DNA of 64,000 nt. Source: Stieleria sp039821165 (GTDB taxonomy: Bacteria > Planctomycetota > Planctomycetia > Pirellulales > Pirellulaceae). The position numbers were made by a program, and so were the translations under genes. Shown here piece after piece: positions 44,965 through 54,051 of the stretch. The number at the start of each line of letters is the position of its first letter. Positions within the stretch are counted from its first letter, which is position 1. The notes beneath the pieces were generated by a model, which saw only the letters and a list, made by a program, of their open reading frames with translations, had not been told where the DNA came from and made no database searches. The stretch lies in contig JBCBOT010000004.1 of assembly GCA_039821165.1 (NCBI GenBank), forward strand, positions 1-64,000. Direction: 5' to 3'.

Positions 44965-46710
44965 ATGGTCGAACTGCAAGGCATTCCCGTCTCACCAGGG
45001 GTCGCGATCGGCCCAGCGTTAGTTCTCGACGCCGCCGGTTACCGAATTCCCCGCAGCCTGCTCGCCGCCGATAAGGTCGACGAGGAGCTCGCTCATTTGC
45101 GCGATGCCGTCGATCAGGTTTCAAAGCGACTCGAAACAAGTCGTCTCGAAACGGCCGATGTCGCCGGCGAACAGACCGGTGACATCTTCGCCGCTCAGCT
45201 ACAGATGCTGCACGACCCCCGTGTGCAGGCCGAGCTCCGCAAACGGATTCTCGGCAAGCGTCAATCGGCTGCCTACGCTGTCAGCCGTGTGCTCCACACC
45301 CATGCCGAGGCGCTCCGAAAACTCGACAGTCCGATCTTTGCGGAACGCGCCCAGGATGTGGTCGATATCGAGAAACAATTGCTAACCGCACTCGGCATCG
45401 TTTCTGAAGGTCCCCTGTCGGACCTGAGTGAGCCGGCGATTGTGTTGTCACATGAATTGACGCCCAGCGAAACAGCCAACCTCGATCGGAGGTATGTCCG
45501 CGGGTTTTGCACCGAGGTCGGCGGCCCCGGCGGACACACCGCGATCGTCGCCAAGGGACTCGAGCTGCCGGCGGTCGTCGGCATCGGCAACTTTCTTGAC
45601 AACGTCGGTGATAACGCACGCGTGATCATCGACGGAGACCGTGGCCGCGTGATCATCGACCCCGATGCCGCCACGCTCGCAAGTTACGAGAAACGACTCC
45701 AAGATCGACGAACGCTCACGGCGCGTCTTTCGGAACTCCGCGATCTACCTGCCGAGACCCTCGATGGCACGCCGGTACGGCTGAGTGCGAACATCGAGTT
45801 CCCGCACGAGACAACGACCTGCATTCAGCGGGGGGCGGATGGCATTGGACTCTACCGAACCGAGTTTCTTTATCTCGCCAGCAGCGTCGAACCGAGCGAA
45901 GAAGATCACTACCTGGCATACAGCCAGGTGATCCGTGAAATGGAAGGTCGCCCGGTCGTGATCCGCACGCTCGATTTGGGTGCCGACAAAATCGGTCATC
46001 GGCCGATGGTGGAGCGAGAGAACAATCCATTCCTCGGGCTACGAAGTATCCGGCTCTCACTACGCAACCTCGATCTGTTTCGTCCTCAGTTGCGGGCGAT
46101 CCTTCGAGCAGCCGTTCACGGTGATGTCCGCGTGATGTTTCCGTTGATCACGACCATCGCTGAATACCGCCAAGCACGAATGCTGCTCAACGTTGTCGCG
46201 GAAGACCTCAAGGAATCCGGTGAAGATCATCGCAGCGACATCCCTATCGGCATGATGGTCGAAGTCCCCGCGGCGGTGATGATGCTGGAAAAGTTCATCG
46301 ACGAAGTGGACTTTCTTTCGATCGGCACCAACGACCTGGCGCAGTACACACTCGCCGTCGACCGCAGCAATGAATATGTCGCCGACCTGTATCAGTCCAG
46401 TGATCCCGCCGTCTTGCGTTTGATTGCTCGCTGCGTCGAGGTGTCGGGAGCCAATGACACGCCGCTTTCGATTTGCGGCGAAATGAGTAGCAACCCCGCG
46501 CGTGCTCTCTTGTTGCTCGGCATGGGAGTGCGGCACTTGAGTGTTCCGCCGTCGTCCCTGTTGCGAGTCAAGAAGGCCGTTCGCTCAGTCTCCGTGGAGC
46601 AGTGCGAACACATCGCCAAACGAGTGTTAACACTCGACGCGGCGCGCGACGTGGATCTGTATCTCTTAGATCGACTCAGTGAATACGTCCCCGAATTGAT
46701 CGTGACTTGA
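44965..46710 (+). CDS. ptsI: PTS enzyme I (PEP-protein phosphotransferase)
   Basis: The ATG at 44965 (MVELQGIPVSPGVAIG) is the conserved enzyme I start; an in-frame upstream ATG at 44911 adds an unlikely basic leader. The 581 residues have the active-site His191 in GGPGGHTAIVAKGLELPAVV, the PEP-binding GIGLYRTEFLYL near residue 292, and LDLGADKIGHRPMVERENN near residue 336. It phosphorylates HPr from PEP. With HPF, PtsN and HPr it makes a regulatory phosphorelay without a transporter in this window. Confidence 0.95.
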   Translation: MVELQGIPVSPGVAIGPALVLDAAGYRIPRSLLAADKVDEELAHLRDAVDQVSKRLETSRLETADVAGEQTGDIFAAQLQMLHDPRVQAELRKRILGKRQSAAYAVSRVLHTHAEALRKLDSPIFAERAQDVVDIEKQLLTALGIVSEGPLSDLSEPAIVLSHELTPSETANLDRRYVRGFCTEVGGPGGHTAIVAKGLELPAVVGIGNFLDNVGDNARVIIDGDRGRVIIDPDAATLASYEKRLQDRRTLTARLSELRDLPAETLDGTPVRLSANIEFPHETTTCIQRGADGIGLYRTEFLYLASSVEPSEEDHYLAYSQVIREMEGRPVVIRTLDLGADKIGHRPMVERENNPFLGLRSIRLSLRNLDLFRPQLRAILRAAVHGDVRVMFPLITTIAEYRQARMLLNVVAEDLKESGEDHRSDIPIGMMVEVPAAVMMLEKFIDEVDFLSIGTNDLAQYTLAVDRSNEYVADLYQSSDPAVLRLIARCVEVSGANDTPLSICGEMSSNPARALLLLGMGVRHLSVPPSSLLRVKKAVRSVSVEQCEHIAKRVLTLDAARDVDLYLLDRLSEYVPELIVT

Positions 46711-46747
46711 TCACCAACGAACCGTGATTCCGAAACCGACCGAATCG

Positions 46748-47530
46748 ATGTCCGAACAACCGCAGCGCGATTCCGACGCGCCGCTACGGTTGCGGTACCG
46801 CATTCGTTTCGCCAAGACGGGCTTGCTTCGATGGACGAGCCACCGCGATCTGGCCACGCTTTGGGAGCGGATCGTTCGCCGGGCACAACTGAAACTGTCA
46901 ATGTCCGAGGGCTTTCACCCTAAACCGAGAATCGGATTCGTCTCTGCGCTCGCGTTGGGAATCAACGGTGAAAACGAAGTCGTCGAACTCGACTTGGCCG
47001 AACATCTATCCGCCGCCGAGCTACTTCGTCGACTCGTTCAAGACGACCAACCGGGTTTGCGGATCAAGAGCGTGCAGTTGCTGCCGGAGGGCAGTGGCAA
47101 AGCAAAGCTCGTGCACACGGAATATGTCATCACGACGCCCGATCCAGATCTTGGAGCGCCACCGCTGGATCGATCGGCCGTGCAATCGGCCATCGAAAGC
47201 TTGCTCGCCAAAGAGACCGTGACCGTCGAGCGAAAGAAGAAGCCGCTGACGGCAAACATTGCGGAGCAAATCCTGCAGCTCTCGTTCACGAAAGACGAGC
47301 ATCACGGCGAAGCCATCAAGCTCACACTCGCCGCCAGTGACGGCGCCACCCTCAAGCCGACCGATGTACTCGACCTCATCGAGTGCTCCGACTGGGTCCC
47401 ACACGGCTCCCAGATCAACCGAACAGAAGTGGTTTTGCAACGCGAGTTCGAAACCACGGATCCCGAATGTTACGCAACAGCAATCCAACCGCCGCAAACG
47501 CAGGCGGTCTCACCCAATGAGGTGCCCTGA
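46748..47530 (+). CDS. DUF2344 / TIGR03936 radical SAM-associated protein
   Basis: The ATG at 46748 is preferred over the GTG at 46724, giving 260 residues. The DUF2344 signature is RYRIRFAKTGLLRWTSHRDL at residue 15, then MSEGFHPKPRIGFVSALALG near residue 52. In many bacteria this domain is fused to, or next to, a radical SAM protein and followed by RNase E/G; here the radical SAM half is absent and the gene is immediately followed by rng (stop at 47530, next ATG at 47531). The function is unknown; a link to RNA processing is inference. Confidence 0.87.
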   Translation: MSEQPQRDSDAPLRLRYRIRFAKTGLLRWTSHRDLATLWERIVRRAQLKLSMSEGFHPKPRIGFVSALALGINGENEVVELDLAEHLSAAELLRRLVQDDQPGLRIKSVQLLPEGSGKAKLVHTEYVITTPDPDLGAPPLDRSAVQSAIESLLAKETVTVERKKKPLTANIAEQILQLSFTKDEHHGEAIKLTLAASDGATLKPTDVLDLIECSDWVPHGSQINRTEVVLQREFETTDPECYATAIQPPQTQAVSPNEVP

Positions 47531-49138
47531 ATGTCAAAACGCGAAATGTTGATGAACGTGCTCCAGCCCGAAGAGAGCCGCATCGCCATCCTTGAAAACG
47601 GTCGCTTGGAAGAACTCTACGTCGAGCGAAAAAGCGTCGAAGCGTTTGCCGGCAACATCTACCGCGGCAAGATCGTCAATCTCGAGCCCAGTATCCAAGC
47701 CGCGTTTGTCGATTTTGGTGTCGGCCGCAACGGATTCCTGCACATCAGCGACGTCGAACCTCAGTACTTTCGTCAGGGCGGCTACGACCCTGAGGAGATC
47801 AAAAGGGAATCGGACGAGATGGCCGAGGCGGCGGCAAAGCGGGCGCGCGAATCCGGGCGTGGCTCCAAGCGAGCTTTCAAAGGCGGACGCCCACGGATCA
47901 AGCCTCCGATCCAGGAGATCTTCAAGCGCGGCGATGAAGTTCTCGTGCAAGTGATCAAGGAGGGCATCGGCACCAAGGGACCGACGCTCAGCACGTACAT
48001 CTCGATTCCCGGCCGCTACCTCGTGCTGATGCCGGCGCTGGAGCGTGTCGGAGTGAGCCGCAAAATCGAAGACGACGACGATCGCAAACGGCTACGACGC
48101 TGTTTGCTGTCGCTGAATCCACCCAAGGGTCTCGGCTTTATCGTGCGGACTGCCGGCGCGGGTCGCAGCGAAAAAGAACTCGGCCGCGACATGGACTATC
48201 TCACCCGCCTTTGGAAAACGATCGTTCGTCGTGTCCGCAACACCAGCCAGCCGGGTGTGCTGTACGAAGAGAGCGATTTGATCATCAAAACGATTCGCGA
48301 CATTTTCAACGACGACATCGATCAGATTTTGATCGACCGAAAGGATGCTTACGAAAACGCGCGCGAGTTTCTCAAGATGGTGATGCCTCGTGTCGTCGAT
48401 CGGCTGAAGCTGTACGAAGGCACGTCACCGCTGTTCCACAAATACAAGCTCGAAAAAGAGATCGCCAAGATTCACCAACGGCAGGTCAAATTGCCCGACG
48501 GGGGCTCGATCGTCATCGACCCGACCGAGGCCCTCGTCGCGATCGATGTGAACAGTGGTAATTTCCGCAGCGATGACTCGGCCGAAGAGAACGCGTTCCG
48601 TCTGAACTTGGCCGCAGCCAAAGAAATCGCGCGACAATTACGGCTCCGTGACCTTGGCGGAGTGATCGTGAATGACTTCATCGACATGCGCAAAGAGAGC
48701 CATCGCCGCAAAGTCGAACGCGCTCTTCGCGACGCCATGTCCACCGACCGCGCCCGCACCAAGATCTTGCGAACGAGCCCGTTCGGCCTGATTGAAATGA
48801 CGCGGCAACGGATTCGACCGAGCCTGAAACGAAGCATCTATCAGGATTGTCCTTGCTGTGAGGGCAAGGGACTCGTGAAGACGCCGGAGAGCATGTCGAT
48901 CGAAGTCGTCCGCATGCTTCGTTTGGCGGTCAAGAACGAGCACATCCAGCGTGTCACCGTCCGAGTCAATGACTTGGTCGCCGCCCACCTGAACAATCAA
49001 AAGCGCCGTAGTGTCGCCGAGATGGAGGATGCCGGCGGCATGTCCGTGCAGATTCTCGGTAGCGAGGGGCTCTATCCCGAACACCTCGAGATGGACTGTC
49101 GAGACGCCCAAGGCGAACGCGTCGAAATCGATTCCTGA
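47531..49138 (+). CDS. rng: Ribonuclease E/G family endoribonuclease
   Basis: The 535-residue protein is the catalytic part of the RNase E/G family. It has an S1 domain interrupted by a charged insertion (about residues 86-122: EEIKRESDEMAEAAAKRARE and GSKRAFKGGRPRIKPP), the RNase-specific SIVIDPTEALVAIDVNSGNF near residue 323, then DLGGVIVNDFIDMRKESHRR, and the Zn-link CPCC motif in YQDCPCCEGKGLVKTPE near residue 440. It lacks the long C-terminal degradosome-binding tail of E. coli RNase E, so it is closer to RNase G. It processes rRNA and mRNA. The adjacent DUF2344 gene is its usual partner. Confidence 0.95.
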   Translation: MSKREMLMNVLQPEESRIAILENGRLEELYVERKSVEAFAGNIYRGKIVNLEPSIQAAFVDFGVGRNGFLHISDVEPQYFRQGGYDPEEIKRESDEMAEAAAKRARESGRGSKRAFKGGRPRIKPPIQEIFKRGDEVLVQVIKEGIGTKGPTLSTYISIPGRYLVLMPALERVGVSRKIEDDDDRKRLRRCLLSLNPPKGLGFIVRTAGAGRSEKELGRDMDYLTRLWKTIVRRVRNTSQPGVLYEESDLIIKTIRDIFNDDIDQILIDRKDAYENAREFLKMVMPRVVDRLKLYEGTSPLFHKYKLEKEIAKIHQRQVKLPDGGSIVIDPTEALVAIDVNSGNFRSDDSAEENAFRLNLAAAKEIARQLRLRDLGGVIVNDFIDMRKESHRRKVERALRDAMSTDRARTKILRTSPFGLIEMTRQRIRPSLKRSIYQDCPCCEGKGLVKTPESMSIEVVRMLRLAVKNEHIQRVTVRVNDLVAAHLNNQKRRSVAEMEDAGGMSVQILGSEGLYPEHLEMDCRDAQGERVEIDS

Positions 49139-49439
49139 TTGAATCGTTCGACGTCCGTTTGGACGAGTGATTCGAAGCCGAACGCCGGATGGGTGCATGC
49201 CCAGGCTCTGCGCGGAACCATCACCACAAGGGAGCCAAAAGCATCGAGATGTACTCGATGCACGACTCCGACGTGTCGGTCCATTCACGACCGAAAGGCA
49301 GGATCGTTGCAAAGAACAAGCACAACGGAATCGGCTCGGCGGCGGCTATTCGGCCAAGAGCGTTGGAGAGCCGGACTTCACGGTCCTCTACCAACTTCCG
49401 GAGTTTGAAGAGGCTGGCTTGCTGGCTCGCATCATCGAT
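49139..49439. other. 301-base gap between convergent genes; nothing recognised
   Basis: Open frames here are shadows without start context. There is no clear terminator for rng or for the minus-strand kinase-like gene, and no repeat matching those elsewhere in the window. Confidence 0.5.
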
Positions 49440-50657
49440 TTAGCCCCGTCGGATTTCGCTACCTTTGAAGTAGACGACGATTCGAAAGACTTTGCTGTGT
49501 CGACAGGTGACTTCGCCGGTTGTCAGATCAATGCGTTCAGGGACTTCGACACGTCGAAGGTCGATCATGGCGTGGTAGCCGCGTTCGGAGAACACGTCGA
49601 TCAACATTTGTAGGGCGAGCGAACTGTCGAGTAGCTCATCCTCGCTGCTGATCGTCGCCCGCCCCGAGATGGCGTGACGCACCACGATCGGCATCATCTT
49701 CTTTTCGATCAGCTCGATGATTTGGTGAAAGAGAACTTGGTGGTCGTGCTCGTATTCATCGAGTCGTTTCACCAGGTCCCGACGGGCGTGCAAGATGATG
49801 TCACCCGCCAGCGGGATGTTTCCGATCGCGTGAAAGGTGCGGGGATCGAGTTCGAGCGAGCTTTGATACTCCAACTCGTGCAGGATGTTTTCCTGAACGA
49901 TTTCCAGCGGCGCTTGGGCGTTGATGAAGTGAAAGTGAAAAAGCTGCTTGAGTGACACGAGCGCGTCGTAGGTTTTCTCCTTGAATACCCGGTAGCGGTT
50001 CCGCGCGAGCGTTTCGTTGAAATCGGTCGGTCGCTCTTCCCAGAATTCACCAATGCCGCTGCGCGTGACTTCTTCGTTGTGAGCGATGACTTGTCGGCCA
50101 CGCGCGAGCTGTCGTTTGACGCTTTCTGATTCGTCGACGAATAACACCATGATGTGAAAGACGGGCGGCTTGACTTGGGCAAGGTGCGGATTGCTGATGA
50201 TCTCGCGGCGGACCGCTTTCATGCTGTCGTACAACAGCTTGAGGCATTCGACTTGGACTTTCGTGCGGGGAAATCCGTCCAGGATCGCGCCGGATTGAAA
50301 CTCGGGTTCGAGCAATTTGCGGAGCACGAGCGAAACGACCTCGCGGTCACCGACCATCCCGCCTTGCGATTTGATCTGCTGTGCTTCGGGCGTGCTGAGC
50401 AGTTCGCTGACCACGACCGGCGGTGCGGAGATGTCTCGGACTTCGCGAATGAAATCGGTGTTCGTTCCTTTCCCCGCTCCGGGCGCACCACCGAGCAGGA
50501 TCAACTCGGTGGGGAAGCGTAGATTGAGCCGACCTCGTTCCTCTTCGAGTTCTTTCCAAACGCTCGAGAAGATCAGGTGCGCGTCCTTGACCTCTAAGTC
50601 TTCCGGCGGTGTCGGCTTGGGATCGGTTTTCGAGATGGAAGTCACAATTCGGCCCAA
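49440..50657 (-). CDS. Adenylate kinase-like nucleotide kinase with long C-terminal extension
   Basis: The 405-residue protein has a P-loop GGAPGAGKGT at residues 56-65, a NMP-binding-like SELLSTPEAQQIKSQGGMVG near 84, and the adenylate kinase DGFPRT motif at 127-132. Its kinase part lacks a clear LID zinc or LID motif. Beyond about residue 240 it has an unusual C-terminal domain of about 165 residues (ELEYQSSLELDPRTFHAIG; HDHQVLFHQIIELIEKKMM; VVRHAISGRATISSEDELLD). Canonical adenylate kinase is about 215 residues, so the extension is distinctive. The function of the C-terminal part is unknown. Confidence 0.83.
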   Translation of the reverse strand: MGRIVTSISKTDPKPTPPEDLEVKDAHLIFSSVWKELEEERGRLNLRFPTELILLGGAPGAGKGTNTDFIREVRDISAPPVVVSELLSTPEAQQIKSQGGMVGDREVVSLVLRKLLEPEFQSGAILDGFPRTKVQVECLKLLYDSMKAVRREIISNPHLAQVKPPVFHIMVLFVDESESVKRQLARGRQVIAHNEEVTRSGIGEFWEERPTDFNETLARNRYRVFKEKTYDALVSLKQLFHFHFINAQAPLEIVQENILHELEYQSSLELDPRTFHAIGNIPLAGDIILHARRDLVKRLDEYEHDHQVLFHQIIELIEKKMMPIVVRHAISGRATISSEDELLDSSLALQMLIDVFSERGYHAMIDLRRVEVPERIDLTTGEVTCRHSKVFRIVVYFKGSEIRRG

Positions 50658-50677
50658 TACAAAATCAACTCAGGAGA

Positions 50678-51367
50678 TCAATACGGCACGTCGATCGCGT
50701 CGCACAAAAACTTCATCAGCGGTTTGGCGCGTTTGATGCGGTCCAAGACGAGTGCAACGACTTCGTCGCCGGTGACTTCGCTTTCGGTGAGCGGTGCGAT
50801 GGCGATGAAGTCTTTGCGTCGAAGGTCATCGATTTGGGGGTGATCTTTCGGATAGTCGCGCGGAGCTGTTTTGAGACTCTCGCCGACCAGATCGAAATGT
50901 TCGCGGAACGATTTGTTGTCGCGGGCGCGCTTCCACGTCTTTGCATCGCGATCGATGGATTCGCGAATCGCTGCGAGGACGCCACTTTCGGGACGCCAGC
51001 AACCGGCACCGACGAAGCACTCATCGGTATCGAAGTGGATATAGACGCCGGGTGCATGAACATCCTTTCCGGCTTGGTGTCGGAACGAGATGCCCACGTT
51101 TGTCTTGTAAGGCTGCTTGTTTTTGCTGAATCGGGTATCCCGATAGATCCGCATCAGCGAACCGTTGTGAGCCTTGGCGACCACGTGCAGCATTGGTGCG
51201 GTCCTGGCCAATGGTTTTTGCAGTTGCGTGATCAATTCGACCGCCGGGTCGCGGACTTGCCCTTCGTACTGTGACTTGTGCTCGGCGAACCACTCCCGGT
51301 TGTTGTTCTTGCTCAGCTTTCGCAAAAACTGGAACAAGGACTTCGGAATGATTGGTTGACTCGGCAT
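50678..51367 (-). CDS. DUF2461 (TIGR02453) family protein
   Basis: The ATG at 51367 is preferred over an adjacent TTG, giving 229 residues. The DUF2461 pattern is visible: LFQFLRKLSKNNNREWFAEH near residue 11, YRDTRFSKNKQPYKTNVGIS near 76, and VYIHFDTDECFVGAGCWRPE near 108. This domain is widespread and of unknown function. It lies 20 bases upstream of the kinase-like gene on the same strand, so the two may be cotranscribed. Confidence 0.9.
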   Translation of the reverse strand: MPSQPIIPKSLFQFLRKLSKNNNREWFAEHKSQYEGQVRDPAVELITQLQKPLARTAPMLHVVAKAHNGSLMRIYRDTRFSKNKQPYKTNVGISFRHQAGKDVHAPGVYIHFDTDECFVGAGCWRPESGVLAAIRESIDRDAKTWKRARDNKSFREHFDLVGESLKTAPRDYPKDHPQIDDLRRKDFIAIAPLTESEVTGDEVVALVLDRIKRAKPLMKFLCDAIDVPY

Positions 51368-51493
51368 CAATCTGGTGGGTCACTCGGGCATCGACGATCG
51401 GAAGACAGAACGTCAAATGATACCCAATCGTCGCTCGCGGGGATGCGGCGGATTGTCCGACGACGCTCCCGGCGACGACAGGGAAAGGGACGC

Positions 51494-52450
51494 TCAGCGG
51501 GGGCTCGAGGAGAAGCCCTTTTCGGTCAGCAGCTTCGCAGCTTTCGGCGACTTGTCGAGATGGCGAATCGCGACGGTGGTGATCAACCGGGCGAACTGAG
51601 TCTGCGTCGGCGGATCGACCTGGGGCAACTGGTCGGCGAGTTCGAGCATGCTGGTCGGGTTGGAACAGGAGACGCGATGGACCTGTTCGATGAATTTCGC
51701 GGTCTCGGTGAAGTTGTGGTCTGCGGAATGACCGATCAGTCCGCCGAACGAGCGAGCGAGCAGGTCCGCACCGAGGTTGTCAAACTTGACGTAGCAGTCC
51801 AGTGTGCCGGTGACGACGGTCGAACCATCCGCGGCCTGACTGTACGTGCTCTGCAGCAAAAAGACGCCCTTTCCGGTCACAGGTTTCTGTGTGAACTTGC
51901 CGTCGTACTTGCCCTCGGCGACGAAGACGTGCAGATTGCGGTCCCCGTACAAAAGGTCGATTCGGCAAGTCGTTCCGCTGCCGTCGTCGGCGTCCAGTTC
52001 GTAGGGGCCGACGCGTTTGGTTTTGACTTCGGTGATCCCCATCACGTCCCAAATCCCGACGATGGTTTCCGGGTGCCTGGCCAGGAAAACGAACAATTCC
52101 GGGTCGCAGCGAAACTGTCTTTGGGGGAGCTGGCGATAGAGCGTCGGCTTTTTGGTGATGGACGCGATCCGCCGCTTGGCGTCTTCGGTGAGTCGATCAC
52201 TGGGCAATCGATCGATGAGGCGGTCGCGGGAAGTTTTCTGTTTGTCTTTGCCGAACAAAGACAGCAAACCTCCGCCCGATCGTTTTTCGCCGGAAGAACT
52301 CTGGCGGATCTGTCGCGACTTCGCGCCGGGTTGACCGGCGAAGCTCGGCGTTGTCATGGCGAGCCACAACACGGTAAGGCCGATCGCCGCCCACGCGGCG
52401 CGACAGCCTTCCCTCGCGAACCCAGTCGTTTGTCCCGTCCGTACCGCCAC
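51494..52450 (-). CDS. Secreted hypothetical protein (318 residues)
   Basis: A signal peptide is likely (hydrophobic core AAIGLTVLWLAMTTPSFAG, residues about 20-38). The mature protein has a basic, low-complexity start (QPGAKSRQIRQSSSGEKRSG), then a conserved-looking domain: LFVFLARHPETIVGIWDVMG near residue 125, HVFVAEGKYDGKFTQKPVTG near residue 175, and GTLDCYVKFDNLGADLLA near residue 214. I do not recognise the family; it looks like a planctomycete-type exported protein. Its upstream region holds the CACGTG repeat described separately. Confidence 0.72.
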   Translation of the reverse strand: MAVRTGQTTGFAREGCRAAWAAIGLTVLWLAMTTPSFAGQPGAKSRQIRQSSSGEKRSGGGLLSLFGKDKQKTSRDRLIDRLPSDRLTEDAKRRIASITKKPTLYRQLPQRQFRCDPELFVFLARHPETIVGIWDVMGITEVKTKRVGPYELDADDGSGTTCRIDLLYGDRNLHVFVAEGKYDGKFTQKPVTGKGVFLLQSTYSQAADGSTVVTGTLDCYVKFDNLGADLLARSFGGLIGHSADHNFTETAKFIEQVHRVSCSNPTSMLELADQLPQVDPPTQTQFARLITTVAIRHLDKSPKAAKLLTEKGFSSSPR

Positions 52451-52492
52451 CGAAAATCCCTGTCGGGCGTCGTCTCATTTCCGTCGAGGCCG

Positions 52493-52536
52493 CACGTGAT
52501 CGTTCCGGCCGCACGTGATCGTTCCGGCCTCACGTG
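52493..52536. repeat. Three CACGTG palindromes at an exact 19-base period
   Basis: CACGTG occurs at 52493, 52512 and 52531, within a 19-base unit CACGTGATCGTTCCGGCCG repeated twice and then broken off. It lies 43-86 bases upstream of the secreted protein's start, in the divergent gap before pgk. The exact spacing and the palindrome suggest an operator array for a dimeric regulator, or alternatively a dispersed repeat element. Confidence 0.6.
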
Positions 52537-52736
52537 ACAACAGTCTTCCACTAGCAGTCGGCGTTCGAAACCGAACGAGTTGAGTCAAAACGGCGGAGGC
52601 TCGTCGCCATCGAAAAACTGGGCTGATTTTCGATCCGCGGTCAAAAATCGCTCAAGTTGCCCGACTCGACACTCCCGCAGCGATGCCGATAATCGGGGCC
52701 GAGTCGAACACCCCAACACGCAGCTCGTGAACAACG

Positions 52737-53933
52737 ATGGCAAAGAAAACGATCGATCAGGTGGATGTGAATGGCAAGACGGTTCTCATGCGAGTCGACT
52801 TCAATGTGCCGCTCGATGAAAACCAATCGATCACCGATGATCGAAGGATTCGTATGGCGCTGCCGAGCATCAAGAGTGTGATCGATCGCGGCGGAAAACT
52901 GATTTTGATGAGCCACCTCGGCAGGCCCAAAGGAGAGCCGAGTGATGTGACTAAGTTCTCACTCGCACCGACTGCGACGCGGCTGGGCGAATTAACCGGA
53001 GCCCCGGTCTCGTTTGCCGCCGACACCGTCGGTGAGGACGCGTCGGCAAAGGCGACTGCTTTGGCCGATGGCGGAATCTTGGTCCTCGAGAATTTGCGAT
53101 TCAACTCGGGTGAAAAGAAGGGCGACACCGAGTTTGCTTCCAAACTGGCGGCGATGGCGGATGTTTATTGCAACGACGCCTTCGGTACCTGCCATCGCAA
53201 AGACGCCTCGATGGTGGCCGTTCCCGAAGCGATGGCCGGAAAGCCGCGCGTCGTGGGTCATTTGGTGGCAAAGGAGATTCAATATCTCAGCGATGCGATC
53301 GGTAGTCCTCAACGGCCGTTCGTCGCAATCCTCGGTGGCGCCAAAGTGAGCGACAAGATCAACGTCATCAACAACCTGCTCGGCATTTGCGATTCGGTCT
53401 TGATCGGCGGTGCGATGGCATACACGTTTTCACTCGCCAAGGGCGGCGCGGTGGGAGACAGCCTCGTCGAGAAAGACAAGTTGGAGTTGGCAAAGGAACT
53501 GATGGAAAAAGGCGGCGACAAATTGGTGCTGCCCATCGATACACACTGCGGCGATGACTTCGGAGACCCCGCGGGTTGCAACAAAGAGGTCGTGCCGGCG
53601 GGTGAGATCAAGGATGGCTTCGAAGGCATGGATATCGGACCGGCGACGAGCGCGAAGTTCGGCGAGATACTCGCCGGAGCCAAGACAATCGTGTGGAACG
53701 GGCCGATGGGCGTCTTTGAGAAACCGCCGTTCGATGAGGGAACCAAGGCGGTCGCGCAGGCCGTCGCCGATAGCGATTCGATCAGCATCATCGGCGGTGG
53801 AGACAGTGCCGCGGCGGTGGACCAACTCGGTTTCGCCGACCAAGTAAGTCATGTCAGCACCGGCGGCGGCGCGAGCCTCGCGATGCTGGAAGGTCAGGCG
53901 TTTGCGGCCGTCGATTTGTTAGACGACGCCTAG
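52737..53933 (+). CDS. pgk: Phosphoglycerate kinase
   Basis: The 398 residues match Pgk: VLMRVDFNVPLDENQSITDD near residue 15 with the substrate-binding RVDFNVPL, LMSHLGRPKGE near residue 57, VAILGGAKVSDKINVINNLL near residue 198, GPMGVFEKPPFDEGT near residue 322, and the C-terminal IIGGGDSAAAVDQLG. It makes ATP from 1,3-bisphosphoglycerate in glycolysis. The stop codon lies within the short direct repeat just downstream. The gap before it holds the CACGTG array. Confidence 0.97.
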   Translation: MAKKTIDQVDVNGKTVLMRVDFNVPLDENQSITDDRRIRMALPSIKSVIDRGGKLILMSHLGRPKGEPSDVTKFSLAPTATRLGELTGAPVSFAADTVGEDASAKATALADGGILVLENLRFNSGEKKGDTEFASKLAAMADVYCNDAFGTCHRKDASMVAVPEAMAGKPRVVGHLVAKEIQYLSDAIGSPQRPFVAILGGAKVSDKINVINNLLGICDSVLIGGAMAYTFSLAKGGAVGDSLVEKDKLELAKELMEKGGDKLVLPIDTHCGDDFGDPAGCNKEVVPAGEIKDGFEGMDIGPATSAKFGEILAGAKTIVWNGPMGVFEKPPFDEGTKAVAQAVADSDSISIIGGGDSAAAVDQLGFADQVSHVSTGGGASLAMLEGQAFAAVDLLDDA

Positions 53934-53976
53934 CAGGCGACTGTCTCGCGGGGCTTAGCAGGCGACGTCTCGCGGG
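53931..53976. repeat. Short direct repeat at the pgk stop
   Basis: TAGCAGGCGACTGTCTCGCGGG (split here as TAGCAGGCGAC and TGTCTCGCGGG) at 53931-53952 is repeated almost exactly as TAGCAGGCGAC then GTCTCGCGGG at 53956-53976, differing by one inserted base. The first TAG is the pgk stop codon. It probably arose by a local duplication. Confidence 0.6.
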
Positions 53977-54051
53977 CGCTGACTGGCACGTCTGGCTGAA
54001 ACGGAATCAACATTCATTCGAGCCCTCCCCGGGGCATCAACGGAGGTCGAA

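Noticed and set aside
49167..49613. 148-residue ORF between rng and the kinase-like gene
   Set aside because: It overlaps the end of the kinase-like gene on the other strand and has no start context.
53984..53999. Sigma-54-like promoter (TGGCACG) before the GH63-like gene
   Set aside because: The -12 element does not match TTGC at the proper spacing.
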